Program-made: the position numbers and the translations under genes
In this document: piece by piece, positions 26,228 to 35,509 of the stretch
How the letters are laid out: every line of letters begins with the position of its first letter
Position numbering within the stretch: the first letter of the stretch is position 1
Notes under the pieces: generated by a model
Databases searched by the model: none
Seen by the model: only the letters and a program-made list of their open reading frames with translations
Told to the model about the DNA's origin: nothing
Origin: Adhaeribacter radiodurans
Lineage (GTDB): Bacteria; Bacteroidota; Bacteroidia; Cytophagales; Hymenobacteraceae
DNA length: 64,000 nt
Direction of reading: 5' to 3'
Assembly (NCBI RefSeq): GCF_014075995.1
Contig: NZ_CP055153.1
Span: 1,736,001-1,800,000 of the forward strand

Positions 26228-28201
26228 TTATTTGTTATTCGAATAAATTACAAAACCAGCGGCGGGTATCGTGATTAGTATGACAGTTCTTTCATCAGTA
26301 TTTGTTGCCGTTACATTTTTCCCGATATCAGTTATTTCAGTAGAAAATAAGCATTCTATTGGAGTATCAGGCGGGGTTAAATCCGTATCAACTGTAACCC
26401 AAATGGTTAAGGAAGTAGTAAGATCTGTGTTAATGGCGCAAATCAATTCGGAGCTATCAAAAATCCGGGACCAGGCAACCACCCATCTAAGTTCGTTGCC
26501 TATCATCGTCGGATAATAAAAATCATTGGCCTGGCCGGTAGAAGAAACCTGGCGTAAGTACTGCCGGCCCCGGCGAAGTGCTATGTGTTGCTTTCTGATT
26601 AAACAAATCTGACTTATATACCGGTAAATCTCATGGCTTTCGTTAAAGAAATGTTTTCCCGCACTTTGAAAAGAACCAAATTGTCCGCCAAACATGCATT
26701 CTCGCAAGAAAGTATCACTATAATCTTCTTTTTCATCTCCCGTCCGGAAATCTGCCCCATTAAAGGCTTGTTCAGTTCCGTAATAGAGGCAGGGAATACC
26801 TAAAGTAGTAAGATTTAAAGCCAAGGCCAGGGGCAAGCTTTTAGAAGTAATTGCTCCTCCCTGGCCGCAGTAGCGGAACTTGTGTTTCGTTCCTACTTGG
26901 TCATGGTCGTCGAACATGGTAATAATTCTTTTGGCGTACCATTGGTGCGAATTTTTGCCATCTACCAAACTGTTATTAAACAAATCAAAATAGCCCGTTT
27001 GTTGGTCATTCTCCGGATTTCCCGGATTCCGCCATCCCTTGGCCAAAAACTCTAACTTATCCTGAATATCATCAATGCCCAAACCCGCATCAAGGCCGGT
27101 CGCATCTACTAAATTAATGGCTTTTGACCTACCGCCCGTAATTTCACCAATCAGGTAAAAATTTTCTTTTCCAATACTTTGCGCAAACTCATGAATAACA
27201 TTGGTAAAATATCGTACCGCTCCCGGGTCCATGTGTTTTACGGTATCTATGCGGTATCCATCCACATCGGCATAAGCAATCCAGAACTTAAATACTTCTC
27301 CTAAGTATTCCAGGGTTTTGTTGCGCCGAAAATTTTTAATATGCTGCAGTACTTCCTGCTCTGGTAGGTTGCTATCGCTATAACCATGGTTAATGTTTTT
27401 CAGGCTATAAAAGTCTCCTTCCAGATAAGCTGGATATGCATCCCATTGGTTCTGCTTAATTTGCCCTTTTTGAGTCCAGGTTTCGGCAGTTTGGAATTCT
27501 TTTGGCCACACGCCACCATGCGGCCAGGCGTGTGGGTGAAGCGTTAGATCTATTTCTTTAAACGGTAAAGAACCTTGCTGATCATTTTCATTCAGCTTAA
27601 ACCCGTTTACCTCGTAAACTTGCCCATTTTCATATTCGGGATTTCCGTTTTTATAGGCAAAAATGTTACCGGCATGGTTTAAAATTATGTCCAGTATTAT
27701 CCGGATGCCTAGTTGGTGCGCTTCTGTAATTAAGTCTTTTAGTTCTTTGCGGGTACCGAAATGAGCCTCTACATCCAAAAAGTTTTGAATACCATAACCA
27801 TGATAGCTGTTGCTGCCTTCGGTTTGTTTAAAAATGGGGCTAATCCAAACAGCAGTAATACCTAATCTTTTAAGATAACCGAGCTTTTCCCGCAGGCCTT
27901 CCAGGTTTCCTCCGCACCAATTTCTGCCATTATCAAACCAGGTATTTCTATCTATGTTACCACTGTCAGTTAAAGCAAATAAATCGGTTGTTCTCGTACC
28001 CTGTGGAATAGGATTGCCGTTTTTATCGTTAAAACCATTAAATTCATTCGCATCCGAAAATCGGTCTACCAGAAGAAAATAAAGAACTTCATCGTCCCAG
28101 GCAGCAGGCGAGGCGTAATACGTTCTGCCCTTGGTAATAGCTTTTAAGTTAATTTGGGTTAAGGATTGTTCAATGGCAGAATCGGGATTAGAATTACTCA
28201 T
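26228..28201 (-). CDS. Alpha-amylase family glycosyl hydrolase (GH13)
   Basis: 657 residues with the complete GH13 motif set: region I DIILNH (about 171-176), region II DGYRIDTVKH with nucleophile Asp319, region III GEITGG with acid/base Glu353, and region IV DDHDQ with His433 and Asp434. A (beta/alpha)8 barrel is followed by a small beta C-terminal domain (VTATNTDERTVILITIPAAG). No signal peptide is visible (MSNSNPDSAIEQSLTQ), so the enzyme is probably cytoplasmic and acts on alpha-glucans, maltodextrins or trehalose-like substrates. Specificity cannot be read from sequence. It is a single gene, with no SusCD pair nearby. Confidence 0.92.
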   Translation of the reverse strand: MSNSNPDSAIEQSLTQINLKAITKGRTYYASPAAWDDEVLYFLLVDRFSDANEFNGFNDKNGNPIPQGTRTTDLFALTDSGNIDRNTWFDNGRNWCGGNLEGLREKLGYLKRLGITAVWISPIFKQTEGSNSYHGYGIQNFLDVEAHFGTRKELKDLITEAHQLGIRIILDIILNHAGNIFAYKNGNPEYENGQVYEVNGFKLNENDQQGSLPFKEIDLTLHPHAWPHGGVWPKEFQTAETWTQKGQIKQNQWDAYPAYLEGDFYSLKNINHGYSDSNLPEQEVLQHIKNFRRNKTLEYLGEVFKFWIAYADVDGYRIDTVKHMDPGAVRYFTNVIHEFAQSIGKENFYLIGEITGGRSKAINLVDATGLDAGLGIDDIQDKLEFLAKGWRNPGNPENDQQTGYFDLFNNSLVDGKNSHQWYAKRIITMFDDHDQVGTKHKFRYCGQGGAITSKSLPLALALNLTTLGIPCLYYGTEQAFNGADFRTGDEKEDYSDTFLRECMFGGQFGSFQSAGKHFFNESHEIYRYISQICLIRKQHIALRRGRQYLRQVSSTGQANDFYYPTMIGNELRWVVAWSRIFDSSELICAINTDLTTSLTIWVTVDTDLTPPDTPIECLFSTEITDIGKNVTATNTDERTVILITIPAAGFVIYSNNK

Positions 28202-28498
28202 ACGCCAAGCTGGTTAGATAGGAAGAACCTAAAAATAAGCCAGTGCTGGAACACAAGCAATACCTATTTATCAGTATTTTACCCATATTAACTTTAATGG
28301 AATGAAAATTTAAGAATGGGCTAAGGAATTGTTCCAGGTAAGGTCTCACCAATAAAGATCCGTGAACTTTTGCCGACTAGAGTTCTTAGAAGTTATTCTT
28401 TAGTCAATAATATGCTTTTAAAATCTTATGGATACTCGCTTTAATTTTCCGGCGAAAACAATTATTTCTTCAAGTGGTTATGCAACGAAAGAATAATC

Positions 28499-29668
28499 TT
28501 GAAAAAAGTTATTAAATCTATTATTTTGATTGTACTTCTTAGTATAACCACCTTAACGTTAAGTGTCGTGCTCTTTCTACAACATCCTAAATTCGGTAAA
28601 CACGCATCCGGCGCCCGCCTGGAAGGAATTAAACAATCTCCTCATTTCAAAGAGGGTAAGTTTCAGAACCTGAGTTACACCCCTGATTTAGCCGAAGGAG
28701 CCTCTTATTACCGGGTAATGAAAGAATTCTTCTTTAATAAAAGCAGCCGCAATGTGCCGGCAACTGTTTTGCCTTCCCAGAAAACAGATTTACTAAATTT
28801 ACCCCAAGACCAAGACGTACTTGTTTGGTTTGGGCATTCTTCTTATTTTATTCAGCTCGACGGCAAAAGAATTCTGGTAGATCCCATTTTTAGCGGTAGT
28901 GCCTCCCCGGTTAAGTTTACCACTCCTAGTTTTAAGGGTAGCGACGTGTACACAGTAGATGATATTCCGGATATCGATTATCTGCTAATTTCGCACGATC
29001 ACTGGGACCATCTGGATTATGAAACAGTGCTAAAGTTGAAGCCAAAAGTAATAAAAGTAATTACCGGACTGGGCACCGGGGCCCACCTGGAGTACTGGGG
29101 CTATGCACCCGACCGCATTATAGAAAAAGACTGGAACGAAGAAGTACCACTGGAAGACGGATTTATGGTCTATACCACACCGGGTCGGCATTTTTCGGGG
29201 AGAGGGTTAAAAAGAAATCAATCTTTATGGACTTCGTTTGTGCTAAAAACGCCCAGTATGAAAATCTTTATCGGTGGCGATTCGGGTTATGATACGCACT
29301 TTAAAACAATTGGCGACACGTATGGCCCTTTTGATCTGGCAATTCTGGAGTGCGGACAATACAATGCGTATTGGAAATACATTCACATGATGCCCGAAGA
29401 AGTAGTACAAGCAGCGCAGGATTTGGGCAGTACCAAATTATTTCCGGTTCATTGGGCCAAGTTTTCTTTGGCCTTGCACGCCTGGGATGAACCTATTATT
29501 CGGGTAACCGCCGAAGCCCAACGCCGGCAAATGCCCCTGCTTCACCCTATGATTGGCGAAGCGGTACCTTTGAAAGAAACAAAATCTTTTACCCGCTGGT
29601 GGGAAAAAGTGGCTAGTATGCCCTCTAAGTTAGTAACTGAACCCGGCCCACTTACTATGGCGGATTGA
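28499..29668 (+). CDS. MBL-fold metallo-hydrolase, NAPE-PLD/RomA-like, membrane-anchored
   Basis: 389 residues. The only plausible start is TTG 28499, which leads straight into a basic plus hydrophobic anchor (KKVIKSIILIVLLSITTLTL). The metal-binding motif SHDHWDHLDY (HxHxDH) is present, together with the preceding VWFGHSSYFIQLDGKRILVDP that marks the NAPE-PLD/UlaG-like branch. Later ligands are the His in TTPGRHFSGRG and the Asp in FIGGDSGYD. Relatives hydrolyse phospholipid-like phosphodiesters or are of unknown substrate. The catalytic domain would face the periplasm. It is a lone gene. Confidence 0.88.
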   Translation: MKKVIKSIILIVLLSITTLTLSVVLFLQHPKFGKHASGARLEGIKQSPHFKEGKFQNLSYTPDLAEGASYYRVMKEFFFNKSSRNVPATVLPSQKTDLLNLPQDQDVLVWFGHSSYFIQLDGKRILVDPIFSGSASPVKFTTPSFKGSDVYTVDDIPDIDYLLISHDHWDHLDYETVLKLKPKVIKVITGLGTGAHLEYWGYAPDRIIEKDWNEEVPLEDGFMVYTTPGRHFSGRGLKRNQSLWTSFVLKTPSMKIFIGGDSGYDTHFKTIGDTYGPFDLAILECGQYNAYWKYIHMMPEEVVQAAQDLGSTKLFPVHWAKFSLALHAWDEPIIRVTAEAQRRQMPLLHPMIGEAVPLKETKSFTRWWEKVASMPSKLVTEPGPLTMAD

Positions 29669-29999
29669 TTTTACTAATTTAGTAACTCTTAAGCTCTTCT
29701 AGAATAGCTTAAACTACTATCTGTTTACTTTTATTTTAAGCCGCCTCTAACATCTTGTTATTAAATTAGCGGCTGTATTCTTTGCTTTCTTATATTTTCA
29801 ACCTAATTATTTGTTACCGCCTTGTAATTCTTCGACCAGAAGATTGGGATATACTTTTTCTATCATTTTCAGGCTTTCTTTAAATTTTACGGTCTAAACA
29901 TACCTTCTGAAGCGGATAGATTTAAAATGAGATAACCACAGGTAAAAATTTAAATAATATATTTAAGAAAATTTACTTTTTACCAAAGGAAAACCTCTG
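29669..29999. other. AT-rich intergenic stretch, nothing recognised
   Basis: 331 bases between the MBL-fold gene and the endonuclease/exonuclease/phosphatase gene. I saw no coding frame, strong hairpin or repeat. It presumably carries the promoter of the downstream gene. Confidence 0.5.
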
Positions 30000-30848
30000 A
30001 TGAAACACCGTATTCTGTTTATTCTGTTTGTGCTATGTAGTTTGCCGGTACTGCTCCGGGCGCAGCAACTCACTGTAGGAACTTTTAATATCCGGTACGA
30101 TAATCCAAATGATGTAGGTAATTTATGGGTAGACCGGGCACCAGTCGTAGCCAGTTTATTACGTTTCCATGATTATGATATTTTTGGCACCCAGGAAGGT
30201 TTGAAAAACCAATTAGATGATATTAGTAAGGCTTTGCCGTCGTACGAACGTTACGGCAAAGGCCGCGACGATGGGCAGGAGAAAGGAGAACATTCGGCTA
30301 TTTTCTTTAAGAAAGATCGCTTTAAATTGCTTAAGAAAGGTGATTTCTGGTTATCGCAAACTCCGGATAAACCTTCGCTGGGTTGGGATGCTACCTGTTG
30401 CAATCGTATATGTTCCTGGGTTTATTTACAGGATGGGCAAACCAAGAAGAAATTTTACTTTTTTAACGTGCATTACGACCACCAGGGCGTACAGGCCCGC
30501 AAAGAAAGCAGTAAATTGATACTCAGTAAAATTAAAGAAATTGCCGGCCAGGAACCCGTAGTTTTAACCGGCGATTTTAACGGCGACCATACCAGCGAAT
30601 GGTACCAGGCAGTAGCCAACTCCGGTTTACTTTTCGATACCTATAAACAAGTTAAAAACCCGTATGCCGTTAATGCCTCGTTTAACGCTTTTGGTAAAAA
30701 GCTTGATGGTAATGAGATTATTGATCATGTTTTCACTACCAAAGATTTTAAAGCGCAGAAATGGGGGCTTTTAACAGATACCTATCACGGTAAATTTCCG
30801 TCGGACCATTTCCCGGTTTTAGTAGAATTGAGCACTGGAGGAAAATAA
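30000..30848 (+). CDS. Secreted endonuclease/exonuclease/phosphatase-family protein
   Basis: 282 residues with a signal peptide (MKHRILFILFVLCSLPVLLRAQ). The EEP fold motifs are in order: TFNIRYDN near the N-terminus, GTQEG with the metal-binding Glu, FFNVHYDHQG, LTGDFNGDH, and the terminal IDHVFTT plus PSDHFPVLVEL (catalytic Asp-His). Secreted members in Bacteroidota are usually predicted phosphodiesterases or phosphatases acting on extracellular DNA, phospholipid head groups or inositol phosphates. The substrate here is unknown. It converges with the carbonic anhydrase gene. Confidence 0.9.
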   Translation: MKHRILFILFVLCSLPVLLRAQQLTVGTFNIRYDNPNDVGNLWVDRAPVVASLLRFHDYDIFGTQEGLKNQLDDISKALPSYERYGKGRDDGQEKGEHSAIFFKKDRFKLLKKGDFWLSQTPDKPSLGWDATCCNRICSWVYLQDGQTKKKFYFFNVHYDHQGVQARKESSKLILSKIKEIAGQEPVVLTGDFNGDHTSEWYQAVANSGLLFDTYKQVKNPYAVNASFNAFGKKLDGNEIIDHVFTTKDFKAQKWGLLTDTYHGKFPSDHFPVLVELSTGGK

Positions 30849-30909
30849 AATTTTTTTGTTAATTGAAATCTCAGTTTGGCATTACAAAATAAAGTGGAGT
30901 AGGCGAAAA

Positions 30910-31533
30910 TTATTCGTAAAAAATTACTTTACCGGTTTCTACGTCGTATAATCCGCCTACTATTTTTATCTGGCCAGCTTGTTCGAGTTCAGCCAAAATG
31001 CTGCTTTCTTTTCGGATGCGGTTAATGGTCAGAAAAATATTGTTATTGGTTACATTTTGTACGAAGGCCTCATTTGCGCCGGTTCTGTTGCTGGTAGTTT
31101 GTGTTTCCAGTTCAATGGCCGGCTCTATTTTTTTAAGTAATGTGGTTAAATGGCCCATTTCAATATGGTTACATGCGCCCGTAATAGCACCGCAGCGGGT
31201 ATGTCCTAAAACTAATATCAGTTTAGAACCAGCCACCCGGCAGGCAAATTCCATACTCCCGAGTATGTCTTCGTTTAGGATATTACCGGCAATCCGGATG
31301 CTGAATATATCGCCTAGGCCATTGTCAAAAATTAATTCGGCCGAAGTTCGGGAATCGATGCAACTTAAAATAGCCGCAAAAGGAAATTGACCTTCCGAAG
31401 TTTCGTTTACCTGTTGTAGTAAATTGCGGTTGGCTTTCAGGTTGTTTATAAACCGCAAGTTGCCTTCTTTTAAAATCCGTAAGACTTCATCGGGCGTTAA
31501 GTTGCTTTGCGATTCTTTGGTTTGAGTTTTCAT
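30910..31533 (-). CDS. Beta-class carbonic anhydrase
   Basis: 207 residues. Zinc ligands and the catalytic pair are present: CIDSRTS with Cys58, Asp60 and Arg62, and GHTRCGAI with His111 and Cys114. It interconverts CO2 and bicarbonate in the cytoplasm, supplying bicarbonate to carboxylases such as the acetyl-CoA carboxylase encoded further right. It lies 33 bases downstream of the broken bestrophin gene on the same strand, and the two were probably one transcription unit; bestrophins are anion channels and bicarbonate is a candidate ion. The functional pairing is inference. Confidence 0.93.
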   Translation of the reverse strand: MKTQTKESQSNLTPDEVLRILKEGNLRFINNLKANRNLLQQVNETSEGQFPFAAILSCIDSRTSAELIFDNGLGDIFSIRIAGNILNEDILGSMEFACRVAGSKLILVLGHTRCGAITGACNHIEMGHLTTLLKKIEPAIELETQTTSNRTGANEAFVQNVTNNNIFLTINRIRKESSILAELEQAGQIKIVGGLYDVETGKVIFYE

Positions 31534-31566
31534 GGTTTGTTTGAGAATCCTTGCGTTTTCAAAATT

Positions 31567-32472
31567 TTACATCAGGTAAAACTCTTCGGGAGCGGCGGGT
31601 GCCGGAACCGAAGGCTCCTGTAATAGTTGTTTTATATTGATTTCTATATTCCGGGCAATAGCAGTTACAGGAGTATCGGTAGGTCTGTTAACGAAAGGAT
31701 CCTGCAGGTAAGTAGCCGTTTGTTCTAATAAAAAGAAAGTAGAAGCAATCACAATTAAATATGGCATTTCATAGAACCCAATGGTTTCCACCAAACCCAA
31801 CGATAAGGTAATAAGAAATAGGTAGATAAAAAGGTGAACTAAAATCCGGTAAGTAACCGGAAACACCGTATTCTTAATTCTTTCGGCTCGCCCCATTGAT
31901 TCGCAGAGTCGTACCAGGGTTTGGTCTAGTTGAACTTGTTGGTAGATATGAATAGCTTGATTTTGCTGTAGCAATTTTATATCGTTTACGTGTCCCATTA
32001 ACAAAGCTAAAGGTTTGTTTGTTTGCGATTGAACAAAAGCTTTTTCATCCGTAGAAATAAATTAATCTACATCCGCTAGCGAATTAAGGCCCCGTAAAGA
32101 CTTACCCAAACTATAACACCAACCAATCTGACGAAAGGCCATTTGTTTTAAAACGCTTTTTACTTAGGTAAACCTACTTTCATCCGCCAAACCTTTTACT
32201 TGTAAAACTAAAGTTTGGGAATCGTTTACAATTGAGCCCCAAATTTTACGGGCTTCCCACCACCGATCGTACGAGTGATTTAACTTAAAGGCCAGAATCA
32301 GGGAAATAGACATACCCCAAATAGAGGCAAGAGCGATGGGTGTGGAAGGAAGATAATCAGCAAAAAAATATTTAACTATCTGGAAGAATAAGGAGACGAA
32401 AAACAAGCGTAAAACATCTTACTTGATTTTATTAAATAAATACTGAAAAGGAATTCTCTTTTCAATCAGCAT
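31567..32472 (-). pseudogene. Bestrophin-family (UPF0187) anion channel with three in-frame TAA codons
   Basis: From ATG 32472 to the stop at 31567 the frame is uninterrupted by shifts for 301 codons, the normal bestrophin length, but contains TAA at 32419-32421, 32164-32166 and 32062-32064. The family signature is strong: IALASIWGMSISLILAFKLN with SYDRWWEARKIWGSIVNDS, then MAFRQIGWCYSLGKSLRG, then PLALLMGHVN and a C-terminal pair of membrane helices with MPYLIVIASTFFLLEQTA. Bestrophins are pentameric chloride/bicarbonate channels. Three stops and no indel is an unusual decay pattern. A GTG/TTG restart after each stop would give only fragments. Confidence 0.85.
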
Positions 32473-32897
32473 AAGAATGTTTTATTAAATACTTCTGGTG
32501 CAAGAAGAATTAATAGTTGTTTTAAATTAAAATACGAGGCTAGCACTGGTTTGTACCTACGAAAAAATACCCCAGTTTAGTTGCTCGAAAAGCAGTTCAA
32601 GCAAAAATTACTTTAAGGTAATTTGAGGGGCTATATGCAGGAAAAACTAGAATTTTAATTAGTTAGGGGGATTTAAGCGAGGATTAAACAGGGAATTATT
32701 TTAATAAATAAAATAATTTCGCCTAGCAGCATATACGTAAAAATAATCTAAGTAGCGTTTAAAATAGCAAACGGGGTGCTTGGTCTCTTTTAATAAAAAA
32801 GCTTTTAAGTTACGCTCAACTTTTTTAAGTTGAGCGCAGCCTAAAAGCTTTCTATAGGATAATCTTAATAACCCATTTATAGGTTATTTAAATAAAG
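32473..32897. other. AT-rich intergenic stretch with one long hairpin
   Basis: It holds the bestrophin promoter region on the left and the long terminator hairpin at 32797-32853. No coding frame is recognised. Confidence 0.5.
32797..32853 (-). terminator. Long terminator hairpin after the S74-domain gene
   Basis: Read on the minus strand, AAAGCTTTTAGG...CGCTCAACTT pairs with AAGTTGAGCG...TTAAAAGCTTTT and ends in a T-run. The inner stem CGCTCAACTT/AAGTTGAGCG is exact and the outer AAAGCTTTTA arm continues it past a small internal loop. It lies about 45 bases after the stop of the S74-domain gene. Confidence 0.75.
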
Positions 32898-33326
32898 TTA
32901 TTTAGCACTTGCCTCTAATTGACGTTTTAATTCATCAATCTGTTTTTGTTGTTCTTTAATGGCTGCCACCAATAGCGGAATCATACTTTCTAAATCCGTA
33001 TTTTTAAGGGTCGAATTCCGATAGGTGTTTTTACCCACCATGTACGACTGCGATTCGGAACTTACTAACTCCGGCAATACTTTTTGTACCTCATCGGCTA
33101 AAAAGCCAAATTGCTGACCACTAGGTAGGTTTAATTTATTAAATTTTCGGGTGTCGTATTGATACATTTTAGGCTCTAATTGCTGCACGTAAGCCAGTCC
33201 GTTTAAAATAGGAATTACATTTTTTTTCAAATCCTGTTCTGGTACCTGTTGCGCAAAGCTAAAGGATATACTACTAAAAAATGCCACTATGGCAATTGCT
33301 ATTACTCTCTTTCCATCTATCTTCAT
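32898..33326 (-). CDS. Exported protein with peptidase S74-type chaperone domain
   Basis: 142 residues with a signal peptide (MKIDGKRVIAIAIVAFFSS...SFAQQ). Residues 35-125 match the intramolecular chaperone of tail-spike and endosialidase proteins (peptidase S74): LNGLAYVQQLEPKMYQYD, FGFLADEVQKVLPELV, and the closing LVAAIKEQQKQIDELKRQLE coiled coil. In tail fibres this domain trimerises the protein and cuts itself off. Here it is nearly alone without a fibre, a form common in Bacteroidota whose role is not settled. The usual Ser-Lys dyad cannot be assigned confidently. Confidence 0.8.
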   Translation of the reverse strand: MKIDGKRVIAIAIVAFFSSISFSFAQQVPEQDLKKNVIPILNGLAYVQQLEPKMYQYDTRKFNKLNLPSGQQFGFLADEVQKVLPELVSSESQSYMVGKNTYRNSTLKNTDLESMIPLLVAAIKEQQKQIDELKRQLEASAK

Positions 33327-33890
33327 TTTATTTATCTATTTAAGTAAAACCATTTATTTAATAACACAAATAAAATAATAACGAGTTAAAAGAAAATTAA
33401 ATCTACATTAAAATTAGATTAAAGTTTAAAAAAATAAATTGTTGTTCTAAACTAAAAGCTGTTTTATTAAACAATTTTTAATACGCATTAAGTAAGATTA
33501 CTGTTTTTGTAAAATTTGTAATAAACCTAACCTTAAAAGATGATAAATAGATTAGGATTTATTTAAGTTTTTTGAAAGTGACTAAACTTTATAGGTGTTG
33601 AGCGTTCTTGTCCTTGTAAAATCGGTAAAACACCCTTAAATATTAAGGTGCTTTGCCCATAATTTCACTAAAAAGCATTATTTGGGCTAACTCTTATATC
33701 TAAATTAAAAAGCAATATTTTTCTAAGTTTATAAGGCGAGGAGTTTGCTTTTTTAGACCTAAGAACAAGGCAATAATCAGCTTATAAGAAATTTACAGAT
33801 TAAATGATTTATTCTTGAGGGTAGAAGTTAAACTAACTTTAAGTTGAGCTTGGTAAAATAGGAGAGAGTTCTAAAAAGATTATGGAAAGG
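33327..33890. other. 564-bp AT-rich gap, nothing coding recognised
   Basis: Very AT-rich. A weak hairpin CACCCTTAA/TTAAGGTG is present at 33631-33650. I see no protein-like frame, tRNA or repeat. It separates the accessory segment on the left from the ribF cluster on the right. Confidence 0.5.
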
Positions 33891-34826
33891 TTAGAGGCCG
33901 TGATTTAAGGTGTGTAAGGCAGTTTCTTTATCGCGGTGCAATTGTGAAATTAATTCTTCTAAACTGGCATAGTTTTCTTCATCCCGTATGCGGTCTACGA
34001 ACAATAAAGTAATTTCCTGACCGTATAAATCTCCTTCAAAGTCAAAAATATTTACTTCTATAGTTTGTTGCGTGCCACCTACAGTAGGGTTGGTACCAAT
34101 ACTCAGCATGCCGCCCCATACTTGTTGCTGTATTTTAACTTTTACCGTGTAAATGCCCTGTTTGGGTATTAGTTTATGCTGATCCGAAACGTCGAGGTTG
34201 GCAGTAGGATATCCTAAAGTACGACCCAGTTGCTTACCTTTTACTACCGTACCCCTTAATGAATAAGAACGTCCCAAATAAGTATTGGCAATCTTAACTT
34301 CCCCATTCTCCAGGGCAACCCGGATTTTAGTAGAGCTTACCGCCATATGATCAATATCCTGGCGAGGAATTTCTTCTACTTCAAAACCTAATTCGGGAGC
34401 ATGCTGGCGCAAATATTCAAAACTACCCATACGGTTACGACCGAATCGGTGATCGTAGCCAATAACCAGCTTTTTAGTGTGGATGGTTTTTATTAAAATA
34501 TCGGTGATAAACTGCTCAGAGTCGAGGCTGGCAAACTCCCGCGTAAACGGAATTATAAGCAAATAATCAATACCAAAAACGGCCAGTTGCTCAATACGCT
34601 CTTCAATGGTGGAAAGTAAATGTAGATTTTGCGTTTCGGGATGTAAGACCAGGCGCGGATGAGGCCAATACGTAATAACCACACTTTGCCCGTTGGTTTG
34701 CTGGGCAATTTGAATTAAACGCTGTAAAATTTTTTGGTGGCCTATATGCACTCCATCGAAGGTACCACTGGTAACTACTGCCCGGCTTAATTCCGGAAAC
34801 TCCGAAAGGCTACGAATTACCTGCAT
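33891..34826 (-). CDS. ribF: Bifunctional riboflavin kinase / FAD synthetase
   Basis: 311 residues, standard length. The N-terminal nucleotidyltransferase domain has SGTFDGVHIGHQKIL (the HxGH motif), LVIGYDHRFG and the SSTKIR signature; the C-terminal kinase domain has GRTLGYPTANLDV. It phosphorylates riboflavin to FMN and adenylates FMN to FAD in the cytoplasm. The start overlaps the end of truB by 17 bases, so the two are translationally coupled, a common arrangement in bacteria. Confidence 0.96.
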   Translation of the reverse strand: MQVIRSLSEFPELSRAVVTSGTFDGVHIGHQKILQRLIQIAQQTNGQSVVITYWPHPRLVLHPETQNLHLLSTIEERIEQLAVFGIDYLLIIPFTREFASLDSEQFITDILIKTIHTKKLVIGYDHRFGRNRMGSFEYLRQHAPELGFEVEEIPRQDIDHMAVSSTKIRVALENGEVKIANTYLGRSYSLRGTVVKGKQLGRTLGYPTANLDVSDQHKLIPKQGIYTVKVKIQQQVWGGMLSIGTNPTVGGTQQTIEVNIFDFEGDLYGQEITLLFVDRIRDEENYASLEELISQLHRDKETALHTLNHGL

Positions 34827-35508
34827 GTTGCTCTTGTTGGTACTTGCGAATAGCCTGGATGTCAGCTATCGTGAGGGCTTGTTCTAAACTGTACTCTCCA
34901 ATGCGGGTACGAATTAATTGGGATAAGTGCGCGCCACACCCTAATTGCTGACCAAAGTCCCGGGCCAGGCTGCGAATGTACGTGCCTTTAGAGCAAACTA
35001 CCCGAAAATGTACCAGGGGTAGTTCTAATTTAGTAATTTCAAAAGCGTAGATGTGAATGGGCTTGGCTTTAATTTCTGCTTCTTCGCCCCGGCGCGCCAG
35101 GGTATAAGCCCGTTCCCCATTAATTTTTACGGCCGAGAACAAAGGCGGTACCTGATTGATTTGCCCAACAAAAGTAGCTGCTGCTGCCCTTATATCTTGT
35201 TCGGTGAGTTGTTGGTAATCGCAAACCTGGTCTACTTCGGTTTCTAAGTCAAAAGAAGGGGTGGTTTTACCAATAGTAAAATGGCCGGTATATTCTTTCT
35301 CCTGCGCTTGAATTTCTTCTATCTTTTTGGTGTATTTTCCGGTGCATAAAATTAATAAGCCGGAAGCTAAAGGATCTAAAGTACCGGCGTGACCGATTTT
35401 TTTTACCCGGAGCAGATTCCGTACTTTTTTCACCACATCAAAAGAAGTCCAGTGCAGTGGTTTGTCTAATAAAAGAATTTCGCCTGTTTCAAAATCATAT
35501 TCCCGCAT
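34810..35508 (-). CDS. truB: tRNA pseudouridine(55) synthase
   Basis: About 232 residues from ATG 35508; a GTG at 35517 would overlap the uppP stop. The pattern LLDKPLHWTSFDVVKKVRNL and the catalytic loop GHAGTLDPLASGLL with its Asp are unmistakable, followed by VPPLFSAVKINGERAY and SKGTYIRSLARDFG. It makes the universal pseudouridine 55 in the T loop of tRNAs. It sits between uppP and ribF in a minus-strand cluster. Confidence 0.96.
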   Translation of the reverse strand: MREYDFETGEILLLDKPLHWTSFDVVKKVRNLLRVKKIGHAGTLDPLASGLLILCTGKYTKKIEEIQAQEKEYTGHFTIGKTTPSFDLETEVDQVCDYQQLTEQDIRAAAATFVGQINQVPPLFSAVKINGERAYTLARRGEEAEIKAKPIHIYAFEITKLELPLVHFRVVCSKGTYIRSLARDFGQQLGCGAHLSQLIRTRIGEYSLEQALTIADIQAIRKYQQEQHAGNS

Positions 35509-35509
35509 G

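Noticed and set aside
31567-32472. Stop-codon reassignment (TAA or TAG read as sense)
   Set aside because: TAA, TAG and TGA all end intact genes throughout the window at the expected places (for example tsaD, ftsX, greA), so the internal stops are local lesions.
32898-33326. Phage tail-fibre gene marking a prophage
   Set aside because: Only the S74 chaperone domain with a signal peptide is present and no other phage gene is nearby; such exported S74 proteins are common in Bacteroidota.
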